Below are positions 12,700 to 23,916 of a DNA stretch of 64,000 nucleotides, in pieces. The translations under genes were made by a program, and so were the position numbers. This DNA is from Phocoena phocoena. Taxonomy: Eukaryota; Chordata; Mammalia; Artiodactyla; Phocoenidae. Positions within the stretch are counted from its first letter, which is position 1. Each line of letters starts with the position of its first letter. The notes below the pieces were generated by a model. That model did no database searches, was not told the origin of the DNA, and worked only from the letters and a program-made list of their open reading frames with translations. The stretch covers positions 11,606,881 through 11,670,880 of the forward strand of contig NC_089223.1 in assembly GCF_963924675.1 (NCBI RefSeq), in the 5' to 3' direction.

Positions 12700-13010
12700 A
12701 TTACTAATATCCTTTGGTTTAGCTATCCATTAGAATTTCCCCTTTCAGTATTTCTGTACCCTTGGCCAGATTAATCTGTATAAAATGTGACTTCTCCAAG
12801 CTACTCTCCTTCAAAATAACCTAAAATGAGTCCCTGTAACCTGGGACCTCAGATCCAAATAAATCATTCATCTTGCTATTCAAGATTCTGCAAAATTTAC
12901 TCTTAAATTATTAATCTAATCAGTATCTCCTATGATTCCATTTGACTCAGCAAACAATCATAACATTTATTTTATTACCACCACTTGTAGGGAATAGTAC
13001 TGGGTGAAAT
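12700..13010 (+). mobile_element. L2-like LINE fragment (possible)
   Basis: Diverged text such as aataacctaaaatgagtccc and gattctgcaaaatttactct resembles the L2 3' ORF region. Identity is low and the edges are guesses. Confidence 0.3.
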
Positions 13011-13082
13011 GGGTAGAAAATGTTCCACAAGATAACATCATGTCCTCAAGAAACTCAATACCTTGTAAGGATACACATACAG

Positions 13083-13155
13083 ACACACACACACATCACA
13101 CAACTAACTATATATTTAAGGTGTGTATGTATGTGTATGTGTTGTATGTGTCACA
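13083..13155. repeat. Interrupted (CA)n / (TG)n microsatellite
   Basis: A short cacacacacaca run near 13083-13095 is followed by gtgtgtatgtatgtgtatgt near 13121-13140. Low-complexity, no further role visible. Confidence 0.7.
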
Positions 13156-13499
13156 TTAATGGTAGACTAGTGATATTTGTACAAATTTGTACACATTGCT
13201 ATGTGAACATAAATAGAAAAACAATATGAATTCTGACTGGGACTGGGGCAGGGGACTGATGAAGAAGAGAAGAGGAACTTTTATAAAGGAACTACTTTGT
13301 ACCAGAAACAATTCTTAGATTTTTGCCTACGTTCCAATATTTATTTTACAAAGCAATTTATGATTATGTATCCATATCCACATTTTCAAGATGAAGACAT
13401 TTTGAGTCACTGATACCTGTAGCACCAGCTCTATGTGACTCCAACCCCCTTTTCAAAATGCTATTTTAAATTCAGGGTTTAGAGATTAAATGATTTGAG

Positions 13500-13740
13500 G
13501 GAGAGGGAAAGGGCAACAGGTGAGCAAAAATGCAGAAGCAAGAAGCATGGAACATAGGGAGTTTAAATTGCTCTGGTTTGGTTGGTGGTTAGGAGCCATG
13601 GAGAGGATGGAGTGACAGGAGACTAGAAAGACAATTTGGGACAGATCACACAAGTCTTTAGATGTTTAAACTGAGCAAGTGATTTGTTTTACTGGTAATG
13701 AGAGGCATTGAATACATTTGGTCGAGAGTGTGTTGTGATT
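13500..13740 (+). mobile_element. L2 LINE 3' fragment
   Basis: caacaggtgagcaaaaatgc, agaagcaagaagcatgga, gcaagtgatttgttttactg and tggtcgagagtgtgttgtga follow the order of the L2 '3' end: 'gcaaaggccctgaggcag...gaaggccagtgtggctgg...acatgatctgatttacgtttta...'. Old and gapped. Confidence 0.5.
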
Positions 13741-13794
13741 GAGCCTCTTATAACCATCCACTCAACTACCTAACACATTTCCACTTGTATTACT

Positions 13795-14345
13795 CTTCTA
13801 TTGATGAGTAACAGATTAGCTAAAACTTAGCAGCTAAAAAAACAAAAAACAAAAAAAAAACAAACCAAGTATTTATTATATCATCACTCGTTTGAGTGAG
13901 GAACCGAGGAGCACTTTGGCTGGGAGCCTCTGGCTCAAAGTCTCTCATGAACTTGCAGTCAAGTGGTCTCATCAGAAGGCTTGAAAAGGGATGGGGGACA
14001 CTGGAGATCCATTTCTTGGCTGACTCAAGTGGTTTTGACAACCCTCAGTCCTTCACCATATGGACCTCTTCATGGGACTGCCTCAGACCCACGCATTTGA
14101 CTTTTTTTAGGGTGAGGAATCAGAGAGAGAGTGAGACCAAGTAAGAGAGCATGCCAGGACAAAAGCTATAGCCTTTTTGTAACCTAATTTTGGAAGTAGC
14201 ATTCCATTTTTTTATGCTGTATTCTATTTATTAGAAGTGAATCTAAGTCTAGCCCACACTCAAGTGAAGGGAATTAACACAAAGGTGTGAACACCAGCAG
14301 ACAGGTATCTTTGGAGGCCTTCTTAGAGGCTGCTTACTGTACCAT
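13795..14345. mobile_element. Ancient interspersed repeat, family not assigned
   Basis: The start attgatgagtaacagattag, ctaaaacttagcagctaaaa and atttattatatcatcactcg resemble mammal-wide LTR-like repeats beginning 'gctgcataacaaattaccacaaaacttagtggcttaaaac'. Later segments (cttcatgggactgcctcaga, cctaattttggaagtagcat, aagtgaagggaattaacaca, atctttggaggccttcttag) keep the same order as that repeat. I cannot name the family or set the strand. Confidence 0.5.
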
Positions 14346-15289
14346 CATGTTTATGTCATTCACCTTCTAGACTATTATTTCTATCTAGACTATCACCTTC
14401 TAGACTATTCAAATTCAGTAAAAATATTTCAAGGGCTACCTTTTTCTATGATTCATCCTCTGACATAGTGAATTATGCTGTTCTTAACTTTCAGAAATTA
14501 AAAAAAAAAATTGCCTTCACCATGCACTTGGAGGCATAATTTTTATTTCTTTGGTAAAATCCAGACCATGTGCTATGCCTGTATCCTCAGAACACTTAGC
14601 AAAGTGCTGAGTATAACATATGCCCAGTATAATTATATTGGTCAGAGGAAATCTATTGAAGACATTTCTTCTATGAGTATTATCTTTAAAGGTTCACCCT
14701 TACTTTTACTTTCAAATCCCTGATTTTGATTGATATCTGTTTGAGTACTGATTGGGTGGCTTAAAGAGCATTTCCTAAAGTCAGTTATGCAGGATAAGAG
14801 ATTCATTTCCTTTTTTTTTTTTTTTTTTTTTGCAATTTACTGTTTTGGCATTTCTTGGACTGCTTAATGTGCTAAAGTGTATAAGATTTCAGAAGTTCAG
14901 AATTTTCAGAAATTCTATATATGTTAACACTTTTCAAACTAATTTGACCACAAGACCCTTTTGGAAAATGCTAACAGACTTTTCTATACCACAGAAAAAG
15001 GCATTAGGTAAACAGTATAAGACCAAAATGATGACTTACCATTCATTCATTTTCAAAATTGATCTGAGAATTTTGCATTTGCCAGACTCTGTTGAGTGTT
15101 GTAAAATAAAATGTAAAAACCAAAATGAATAAGACCCTTTATGAAGGGTTTTAATACCCTTAGACTACTTTGTTGTATTCAGTTTCCAATTTACTAAAAC
15201 CTCAAAACAACCACCACCACAACAATAAAACACAGCTCTTACTCTTTCAAGCTTATCATAATATTGAAGCATGGAAATATGAGTAATGA
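14346..15289. other. Unassigned sequence with a 21-base T-run
   Basis: A run of T at 14811-14831 stands alone. No SINE or L1 body was recognised beside it. A 100-codon frame immediately after it has no domain. An L2-like tail (cttagcaaagtgctgagtat) lies near 14597. Confidence 0.45.
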
Positions 15290-15504
15290 TAGGATTAGAG
15301 CATTTAAATCATTAAACACAGTGAAAATTGGAGACGTGGCATGCAAGTAAATAAAATAATAATTACAACTTTAGGGATTATAACTTATGTACTAGCTTAA
15401 GCTTAAAAGAAAAAAAAAGGCTAAGGATTTATACGATCTGAAGAGAAACCAGAATATATAGCTTAAGCTTTTAGATGATGTGTAATTGGATATCCTAGCT
15501 TTGC
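15290..15504 (+). repeat. Direct duplication, copy 1 of 2
   Basis: This ~215 bp segment reappears at 16472-16681 in the same orientation. Long shared strings include cacagtgaaaattggaga, ttatacgatctgaagagaaa and cttaagcttttagatgatgt. By eye identity is roughly 90% or a little more, with one 4-base gap and A-run length differences. No target-site repeats or poly-A tail at either copy identify it as a transposon. Confidence 0.9.
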
Positions 15505-16471
15505 CACATTAAGATGAGCATAAAAGGATATTTTAAGGTCTACTAATAGTTGTGAAAACTATCCTTGAGTTTAGCAAATGATAAAAAAGGAAAAAAAAGG
15601 ATGAGAAAAAAGGATTTTGAAAAGTCCTCTTTGAGGAAAAAAAAGGATGATGTTACATAGAACTTCAATTTTTATTTCCTATTAATGGTTTTCCTTTTTT
15701 TCTGTCTTTCAGTAGTACCTGGGATAATACACTCCTCAACAATGTTTGCATCCTATAACACTCCATTTTGTCTGTTGATTATAAACATAATTGCTACATA
15801 GAGAAGGTAGGAAGGAAAAGTGTCATAGCAATTGTGGTCTCAGCTACTTTTTTAAAAAGCCTCATTTTTTCTATCCACGGGAAAAGTTATATTGACACCC
15901 ACCCACTGAACAGTAATATAAAGTTGCATGGATATTTTCACCACTATGAATGGCATTTCATTGGATTCATCTTTGACTTGATTAAGCACACAAAATAGAA
16001 TTTAATGGAGCTAAATTTACCTTCATTTTGTTGCCATTTTCTTTATGTCTTTACAACATTTTCTCATACTTTTCTTTTATAAATCATTTGCTTTTAAACA
16101 GATTTAAATCCATTTTTACTTAGCCCATGCGGAGTGAGTTAAGGTGTTTCTTTGTAAGAGGCGCCAGGCTATTTTAGTGATTGGTATAAAACAAGTGTAA
16201 GTAATAGTAACATAGGGTCTTTTAGCAGAACAGAAGAAAATGTTCCCAGTTCAGTATTGATGTTTCTGTAGTCTTGAGGTGCCAGTAGAGATGAGCCTTG
16301 GATTTGGCGGGTGCAAGTGAATAAACAATCAGTCATATCAAAGCACAAAGATGTTATTTCACGTCTTTGAAACAAATAGTAAATTATTCAGAACCTAGTT
16401 CATCTATCTATCAAAAATTTCACTGAATAAAAAGGCGGGTTTGAATACTAATATATTATACAGAAATAGAA
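15505..16471. other. Spacer between the duplicated copies
   Basis: Unassigned AT-rich DNA. At 15580-15650 several aaaaaaaggatgag-like units recur in a loose array. A 76-codon frame at 15768-15998 shows nothing recognisable. Confidence 0.5.
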
Positions 16472-16681
16472 AGGATTAGGACATTTAAATCATTTAACAC
16501 AGTGAAAATTGGAGATGTGGCATGCAAGTAAATAAAATAATTCCAATTTTAGGGATTATAACTTATGTACTAGCTTAAGCGTTAAAAAAAAAAAAAGCAA
16601 AGGATTTATACGATCTGAAGAGAAACTAGAGTATATGGCTTAAGCTTTTAGATGATGTGTGATTGGATATCCTAGCTTTGC
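16472..16681 (+). repeat. Direct duplication, copy 2 of 2
   Basis: Second copy of the segment at 15290-15504, offset about 1.18 kb. It differs at roughly a dozen scattered positions plus small gaps, for example gagatgtggc versus gagacgtggc and a shortened aataa run. Homology stops just after cctagctttgc in both. Confidence 0.9.
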
Positions 16682-17834
16682 TGTAAGAAAAAAAAAAATC
16701 CCAATAAAAGAAAAGCATCTACTGGTGTTTTGTTGACATTTAATACAATTTGCAGTGAATAGAAGCTCTTGAATTTAAACACTAAAATAATACATATAGC
16801 TCTTTTTAGAGAAGAAATACTTTTATATATATATTTTTAATCAAGGGCAGCAACTTTGGAAAAACCTGGTGTTAGACATTGTTGTTAACAATTATTCGTG
16901 TTCATAATTAGCAGGAGCTTTATGACTACCCTGTACCTGTGCAACCTAGAAAAAATACTTAATATATTGTATTCAAAAGAAGCAAAAAGTCTAATCAAAA
17001 TATAAACAATACATTTATTTTCATGTATTTTTTCTATGTGATCTATACATGAATTCATCTTGAGACTGCCTTGCAGTTTGTTGTAGTGTTTTTTCCTAAG
17101 TAGGAATCTATTTAATTTTCTACTAATTGTGAATAATTAAAGAGGGTAACTTTAGGAAAGCTAATTTATTATTGAATAAAGGGGGTAACATCAGGAAAAT
17201 TGATTTTTCTTATACACATTTGTTCTCTTGAATAAACGTGAATAAATAGGACACTCTAGACAAATGCTTTTATTCCTAATGGAGCAGTTCTTTTCAGGGC
17301 AAGTTTTATATGGAAATTAATAGTCATATTTCAAATTGATTATTTGGTCATCACAGTTTCATAAATTGAAAGGAATGTTTGGGAACACAAAGTGGTAGAA
17401 GTAGAAATACATTTTATTATTTGTAAATTTTTTAAAATAGCACTGTTATAAATATTCTTAGAGTATGTCATCTTATCCCTTAAGTAGGAGAGGGGAAAAT
17501 TTGTAAAAATAGAGAAAGTGAGAGAAGTTGAGAATGCTTCTTTGAAAGGATCCAACGGAGTCTGATTTACACTGAAATACATGGAATCAGCAATGTTTAG
17601 TATATTGTAGTCAGCATCCCATCCTGTTCAGTTTAAATTTGCAAATTATTTCACAAACAGGAGTAAATATTGAAAATGGGCCCTGATAAGTTGAATATAA
17701 TTTTTTTAGTGTTCTGTCATTTTGTGTATATTTACATGTATACTTAATTTTAAAGAATAATAAGTTTAAATGCATATTAAAACAACTTTAAATTGTATGA
17801 CTACTGATTCAGCAACATGTAGAATATATTCATT
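16682..17834. other. Unassigned AT-rich sequence with a degenerate local duplication
   Basis: Mostly AT-rich. At 17127-17207 two ~40 bp units share the order gaata..aaag.ggggtaac..aggaaa..t.attt (see findings). No gene seen. The 80-codon antisense frame at 17340-17582 looks accidental. Confidence 0.5.
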
Positions 17835-18010
17835 AACTTCTCTACCAATCTGTTATTGAATGCGTATTATGTGTGGACATAACTAAGCTAGACTTACATT
17901 GATATATATAAGTCCCTGCATTCAAAGAAACCCTAAGTAAATAAGCAATTGTCATGTAAACAAATAGTTTCATAGCAGCGTGATAATTGTGACAACAGAG
18001 GCAGGAACTA
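17835..18010 (+). mobile_element. L2 LINE fragment
   Basis: ctgttattgaatgcgtatta, tgtgtggacataactaagct, taagtccctgcattcaaaga and gcaattgtcatgtaaacaaa follow the L2 order 'ttattgagcacctactatgtgccaggcactgt...ggtccctgccctcaaggagc...acatgtaaacaaata'. Confidence 0.6.
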
Positions 18011-18224
18011 TTCTTGTCTTAGTCTAAAGATACTTAGGCTATATTTTTTTGTGAGTATTAAGTGAATGTAGTTCCCTATATGTTTATTTTAGCTTTTATT
18101 ATAAACAGATATGACTGCTCAGTTTTAAGCCTTTGAAACAAGATTTCATTGTTGAGGTACTCTTCCATCTAAGAATTAATATGACCATAGTTTTATTCCT
18201 TTTATATGAAAAAGAAGAGGGATC

Positions 18225-18395
18225 ATCTGGCTTTTACATATTTGCATGCTAGTCTCCCCACAAACTATAAGCTCTTTTTATTTTTTGATATTGTTTTGTG
18301 TGCTCTTGTGTTTATTGTTTTGTGCCACACCCCAGTTTTGTAGCTGTAAGGCCTAGTACAGTGACTAGCATACATCAGGGGCTGATTTGTAACAC
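18225..18395 (+). mobile_element. L2 LINE 3' end
   Basis: gtctccccacaaactataag, ctctttttattttttgatat, cacaccccagttttgtagct, cctagtacagtgactagcat match 'gtctcccccactagactgtaagctcc...ttgttcactgctgtatccccagtgcctagcacagtgcctggcat'. Confidence 0.65.
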
Positions 18396-18484
18396 AAAAT
18401 ACTGAGAAAATCTGTCTTCAATTGTACCTATGGGATTCGTTTCAAAACAGAGACAAAAAAAGTCAGGATATCCACTCTCTTACT

Positions 18485-18597
<113 letters not shown>

Positions 18598-18599
18598 TT

Positions 18600-19305
18600 C
18601 TGTCAGATAGGTGATGTATCTGGTATGTGTGAAGCAGACAAGAAAGAGAAAACATTGCTACCACCTCACACCACATTCATTTTAGGTCAATTATGGTTTT
18701 TAATTTCCATCCAAATGGGAAATATTGCAAACCATTCATTTCTTCTACTCTTTAGGCCATATTGACTTTCTGACTCTAGCTTGTAACTGATTGACTACAG
18801 CTTAAAAGTTCTTTCTGTTCCCTTTATATTGGCCTTGGTCTAGAAGAATCTTGTATGGCATTGTCACTGCACAAGCCAACCTAGGATGGGCTCCCTGTTC
18901 AGTGACCCCTGGCCAAGCTAGTTGGTGTAGGGGACAGAGGTTGGGGAGGTAGTCAGGGGACATGACTAAAAGAAGACAAGGAGATGTGTGCAATTGAAAA
19001 GGCAGATATCCAATTTAGGAAGTGTCTGGTTTCTGGAGCTGAGGATTCATGGAAATTAGTGTAAACTAGATAATACCCTGCTAGCAAGGACACAAGGACT
19101 CAGTAGAATCTGTAATATAATCTTTTTGCTTCCTAAACACTTTCTAAGAGACCAAGTACAATGCAGACGAACCCATCCAATCAAGGTGTTGCAAATGACT
19201 TTGCTATCACTAAATCAAACCAAGAGTGTGAGATCCTGAGGGCCTTGGTCCTGGATTTGTCCCTTTAAAAATGGTGTGATTTTTGGTGCAGTCTCTACCA
19301 GGATT
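18600..19305. other. Unassigned sequence
   Basis: No repeat was recognised. The stretch 18840-19000 is somewhat more GC-rich than its surroundings, without coding signals. Confidence 0.45.
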
Positions 19306-19321
19306 AAGAATGCTAGAGTCT

Positions 19322-19534
19322 GGGCTTCTCTGGTGGCGCAGTGGTTGAGAGTCCGCCTGCCAATGCAGGCGACACGGGTTCGTGCCCCTGTCCGGGAAGA
19401 TCCCACATGCCACGGAGCCGGTAGGCCCGTGAGCCATGGCTGCTGAGCCTACGTGTCCGGAGCCTGTGCTTGGCCACAGGAGAGGCCACGACAGTGAGAG
19501 GCCCGCGTAAAAAAAAAAAAAAGAAAGAAAAAAA
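19322..19534 (+). mobile_element. CHR SINE, short form, perfect 16-base target-site duplication
   Basis: It begins gggcttctctggtggcgcag (one change in the usual start), keeps A box tggcgcagtgg and B box ggttcgtgccc, and ends in gagaggcccgcgta followed by an A-rich tail interrupted by g. Flanks are aagaatgctagagtct at 19306-19321 and 19535-19550. The body has local changes (acgtgtccgg, cttggccaca). Confidence 0.97.
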
Positions 19535-19550
19535 AAGAATGCTAGAGTCT

Positions 19551-20068
19551 GAAAGATGATGGAATAACAGCAGTGATTCTTCTGCACACAAAATGATCTA
19601 TTCCTTCAGATTGTTCAACAGAGCAGACATCTTGGACCAGGAGAGAAAGTTCTCTAGCACTTTCTCACTTTCAGTTAGGTGGGAAAGCAAAGATCCATTA
19701 TAAGTTTACGTATCCCAAGGTGAAGCTTTGTCCGGGCCTCAAAACTTGTACTCGTGAGCCAGCCTTGTTGCAGTATTGTTTTTGGTTTTTCTTTTCACAG
19801 AAATATGAAAGAAACTGACTTTCTTTGTAATTTATCCTTAGATATTCCTAGCAACCCGTAGAAGTTAAAAATCATAGAAATGATAAATTATGTTAACTTT
19901 ACACTTAAAAATAAATTAGATGGGCTTTAAAGTACTTGACTTTCTTAATTCAGATAATATTTGAAAAGTTAAATGTATAATAGTTTATTTTTCTTTACTT
20001 GATGAAATTCTTTAAAAAAATTTGACATTCGTGTTGGAATGTTGGAATCAAGAATATGAGTTTAAAGT
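19551..20068. other. Unassigned sequence
   Basis: No feature recognised. Confidence 0.5.
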
Positions 20069-20078
20069 GGGCCATTTT

Positions 20079-20264
20079 GGGCTTCCCTGGTGGCGCAGTG
20101 GTTGGGAGTCTGCCTGCCGATGCAGGGGACGCGAGTTCGTGCCCGGGTCCGGGAGGATCCTGTGTGCCGCGGAGCGGCTGGGCCCGTGGGCCATGGCCGC
20201 TGGGCCTGCGCGTCCGGAGCCTGTGCTCCGCAATGGGAGAGGCCCGCGTACAGCAAAAAAAAAA
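20079..20264 (+). mobile_element. CHR SINE, short form with internal 16-base deletion
   Basis: A young-looking, GC- and CpG-rich copy: start gggcttccctggtggcgcag, A box and B box intact, A-tail at 20255-20264. Direct repeats gggccatttt flank it at 20069-20078 and 20265-20274. Compared with the other short copies it lacks the 16 bases between two gagaggcc repeats near the 3' end. Several open frames of 61-118 codons here simply reflect SINE GC content. Confidence 0.97.
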
Positions 20265-20274
20265 GGGCCATTTT

Positions 20275-20913
20275 ATTTAGAATATCCTAGATTTTTTTCC
20301 CCATTCATGTTTCACAATACATTTATTTTAACCATGAATTATTGCACATTAGTGGTTATATTTCATTTACACATTTAGAATGTTAATATTGAACATTTTA
20401 ACATATAATTAATGTAATTTATCATTAATCCTATTTAATGTTAATCTCATATTCATGTTCCTTAAAACAGTATATATTGTCTTATAATAGGAAATTTAAA
20501 AAAATATAACCTCTTTCACCCACAGATTTATAATCTAGTTGGGAACATTATGTAATTAACATAACTACACTCTTTGAACTTAGAATTTATATTGCTTCCA
20601 ACTGATATAAGTGCTACTCAAACTCTCTTGATCCATTTTTTCGATTTTCCTGGAGAATTGTATTTGGAAGAAACCCACTGGTCTCCTTTTCTTATTTTAT
20701 GTCATTATCCACCTTTCAGATGAATTCCAATGTCTGTTGATTGGCTCACTTGATGATACTTTTTTCTCAACCAATAATTAGTGAAGCCATATCAGTCTGA
20801 GTCTTGAAATCAGTTGGAAAGAGAACAGTATTTATAAATTTAAAAGTTAGAAATAAATACTTTGGAAAGAAAAAGTCCTAGCATTGGACTAATTTCAAAT
20901 GAAGGAAGGCTCA
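20275..20913. other. Unassigned AT-rich sequence
   Basis: No repeat or gene recognised. Confidence 0.5.
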
Positions 20914-21406
20914 TGTGTTAGACAGAATAATGGCTCCCAAATATACCCATTTCTTAATCTCTGAAACCTACAAATATATTACCTTAAATGGCAAAAGTGA
21001 CTTTATAGATGTAATGTAAAGATATTAAAATGGGGAGATTATCCTGGTTTAACTGGGTGTGCCCAGTGTAACCACAGGGTTCTTCTAAGTGAAAGAGGGA
21101 GGCAAGAGAGGCAGAATCAGAAAGAGATGGGATAATGGAAGCAGAGATTGGAGTACTTGTTTTGAAGATGGAAAGGCCTGTGAACCAAGGAATGTGAGAT
21201 GCCTTTATAAGTTGTCAAAGGCAAGGAACAAATTCTGTCCTAGAACCTCCAAAAGAAATGCAGCCCTTTGGGCACCTTGATTTTAGCACCATAAGACCAT
21301 TTTGGAATTCTGACCTATAGAAGTATAACAGAATGAATTTATGTTCTTTTAAGGCACTAAATTTGTGAATTTTGTTTCAGCACAGTCACAGTAGGAAACT
21401 AACACA
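20914..21406 (+). mobile_element. Solo LTR of MaLR/MLT1 type
   Basis: It begins tgtgttagacagaataatgg and ends gtaggaaactaacaca, so it has the TG...CA termini of an LTR. Inside, in order: accttaaatggcaaaagtga, atggggagattatcctggtt, gtaaccacagggttcttcta, gcagagattggagtacttgt, caccttgattttagcaccat, tctgacctatagaagtataa and ggcactaaatttgtgaattt. This follows MaLR-type LTRs closely. No internal region or second LTR is adjacent, so it is a solo LTR. No clear flanking duplication. Subfamily not checked. Confidence 0.8.
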
Positions 21407-21907
21407 TTTCTTTAGAAAAAAAAAAAGAGTAGGGAGTGTTGAGCAATTTTACTCTATTGAATATCATTACCAAATATAACAATATGTCCCTCAGTAGCTA
21501 CAGACATGTACTTAGGCTTTATCCATTTAGGAGTACTGCTCCCAAGTGTTTATTTTTCTCTCCATGCTAGACAATAATTCTTGAGGAATGTATTTATGTG
21601 GAGTTTATTATTACCCTAAACTCTGACCCAGCTTGTAGACCCTGATAATTTCAGCACTTTTTCCTAACAGGCCCAGTAGACCACTTTTTGTAAAGATAGT
21701 GTAATGACAAATATTGAATTATATACAGCAACTTTTATAGAAGGAAATGATTTGTGGAATGGAATGGTCAGGGAGAATTTCTAGAGAATATCGGTCTTGG
21801 CAATGCAAGGTATGTAGAGACATAGAGTTGGGGAGGGGAAGGGTAGAGAACATTCCAGGAAGACAAAACATAATATGTTTCGTTGAGAAACTCATAGCTT
21901 ATATTTT
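21407..21907. other. Unassigned sequence
   Basis: No feature recognised between the LTR and the L1. Confidence 0.5.
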
Positions 21908-21917
21908 AAATATTTCC

Positions 21918-23370
21918 GGAGTTGAGAGGTTCAGGTCATGATGGTGGAGTAAGAGGACGTGGAGCTCACCATTTCCCCAACAAACACATCAGAATATATC
22001 TACATGTGGGACAATTCTCACTGAAAAGGAACTGGAAACTGGCAGAGGGACTTTTGTACAATCAAGACTGTAAGAAAGATATACACAGAATTGGGTAAGA
22101 AGGGAAGAAAAGAGATCAGTTTGGGACCTGTGTCCCTGGGAAGGGACTTGGAGCAAAAGGGAGATTACGTGGGTGGAGACCCTCCCTGGGGAGAGAGTGG
22201 TTCCAGCCACAGATTTGGTGTCCCAGTCCTGGGATCCTACATAGGGGAGACAAGCCCCCTTGGCAAGTTGGAGGACTGCTAACAGAAGGGTTGTGGGAAG
22301 CCTGGGCTCCTCTTGTGAGGCAGGGCAGAGAGAGTTCTGTTCTAGTAGCTGCCAGATTTCCTGCAGTTACCTCACCATGAGCCCCAGCCCAAGCCAAGCA
22401 CGTGTTTTGGCCCTGGTCACTCCATGTCACAGGTTGGCACTGGAAATGGAGCAGCCACAACCAGGGAAAAGGCTTGACCATGGGATGCAGAGATGACCTG
22501 GTCTTGGTGTGGAGCCTGGGTGAAGGGGTGGCAGCTGTTGTTTGCACTTACTCAAGTGGTGCCTCAGAAGCAGCCCAGATCTCTGAAGGCGGCTGCTGTA
22601 CCACAGCTCACCCCCCAAGATATGGTAAGAGGCCATGTGGGCCCTGCCTGTTCTGTGTAGTGATTCCACAACAGGGCAGGGGTAGTGGAGGCTGGGGGCA
22701 GTGATCAGCTGTGAGGAACAAAGGGGATGCAACTGAAGCTGCATCTGAGTGGAGCCACGGGTGTGTGCACAGGCAGCTCATCGGACCTCTGTCTATGGCT
22801 GAAACCAGCCAAGAGACCACATGGGCCCCACGTGGGCACTGCTTGCTTCAGCCCTACCCCACTCTGAGACAAAGTTTCTGCTGCCAGGAAAGGGAAAACA
22901 CACACTCAAAGGGAACAGAGCCAGCTCAGGCCTGATCCTTAAGGCTTCTGCTCCAGCAACTTAGTGTCAGACCTTGCTCCTGATAAGGCAGTGATGGTTA
23001 CTGAGCAAAGGGGAAGCCCTGCCTTACAACCAATGCCAGCTCTAGCCCCTCCATCTCTAGCTTCATTGCCTGCCAAGGTGATAGTTGCCAGCACACCATG
23101 AGGAAAGACATGACTTGTGTCCATGTCAAATTCAGCTCTCTCACCAAAAGCATTGGTCGCACGTAGTATATTCGGGAACACTTCGACATAAGATCACCCC
23201 TTCAAGACCTTCATAGGACCCTATTTCACCTAAATTCATAGAACAGAGAAAGTTAACCAAATTAAACGGCAGAGGAACTACTCTCAATTGAAAGCAAGAG
23301 AAAACCCCTGAAAAATAAATAATGAAATAGAAGTACACAACTTACCAGATAAATAATTCAAATCATTGGT
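21918..23370 (+). promoter_or_regulatory. L1 5' region (decayed promoter)
   Basis: The GC-richer block has runs such as ctgtgtccctgggaagggac and gagaccctccctggggag, typical of the 5' region of older mammalian L1. The YY1-like site near the start (aagatggcgg in many L1s) has become catgatggtgg. Several 60-143 codon frames on either strand in this block are incidental to its GC content. No activity is expected. Confidence 0.6.
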
Positions 23371-23377
23371 AATAAAA

Positions 23378-23916
23378 ATGATAACTGAATTAGGGAGAAT
23401 AATTGATGTACACAGTGAACACATTAACAAGGAACTAGAAAATATAAAAAAGATCCAGTCAGATATAAAGAATTCAGTAGTTGAAATATAAAATACACTA
23501 GAAAGAATGAATAGCAGACTAAGTAATACACAAGAATGTATAAGTGATCTGGAAGATAGAATAATGGAAATCACCCAATCAGAAAAGCAAAAAGAAAAAC
23601 AGATTAAAAAAATAAAAACAGGTTAAAAGATCTCTGAGATAATATTAAGCATACCAACATTTGCATTATAAAGGTCCCTGAAGAAGAAAGAGAGAAGGGG
23701 ATCCAAAATGTATTTGAGGAAATTATGGCTGAAAACTTCTCAGACTTGAAGAAAGAAACGTATATCCAGGTACAGGAAGCACTGAGGTTTCCAAACAAGA
23801 TGAACCCAAACATGTCAACACCAAAACATATCATAATTAAAATGGTAAAATTTAAAGAGAGAATTCTTAAAGGCGTCAAGAGAAAAACAGAGTCATATAT
23901 AAGAGAGTTCTCATAA
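23378..23916 (+). pseudogene. L1 ORF1 relic
   Basis: Starting near an ATG at 23378, the translation has a charged, heptad-like stretch (start MITELGRIIDVHSEHINKEL) matching the ORF1p coiled coil. After stops and a frame change it continues at 23725-23916 with AENFSDLKKETYIQVQEALR and HIIIKMVKFKERILK, which is the ORF1p RNA-recognition domain region. At least two in-frame stops and one shift inactivate it. Confidence 0.85.

Noticed and set aside
13896..14144. 82-codon frame that looks moderately protein-like
   Set aside because: It lies inside an ancient interspersed repeat whose blocks recur widely in mammals.
14811..14831. 21-base T-run as the tail of an antisense processed pseudogene
   Set aside because: No recognisable body or flanking duplication follows it, so it is treated as a simple run.
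20022..20378. 118-codon frame and neighbours
   Set aside because: They span a CHR SINE. The same peptide patterns recur at every SINE copy in the window.
22116..22547. 143-codon antisense frame and several overlapping frames
   Set aside because: They lie in the GC-richer 5' region of the decayed L1, where stop codons are rare on both strands.
22000..23200. GC-richer block as a CpG island or promoter
   Set aside because: CpG dinucleotides are scarce and the block is explained by the L1 5' region.
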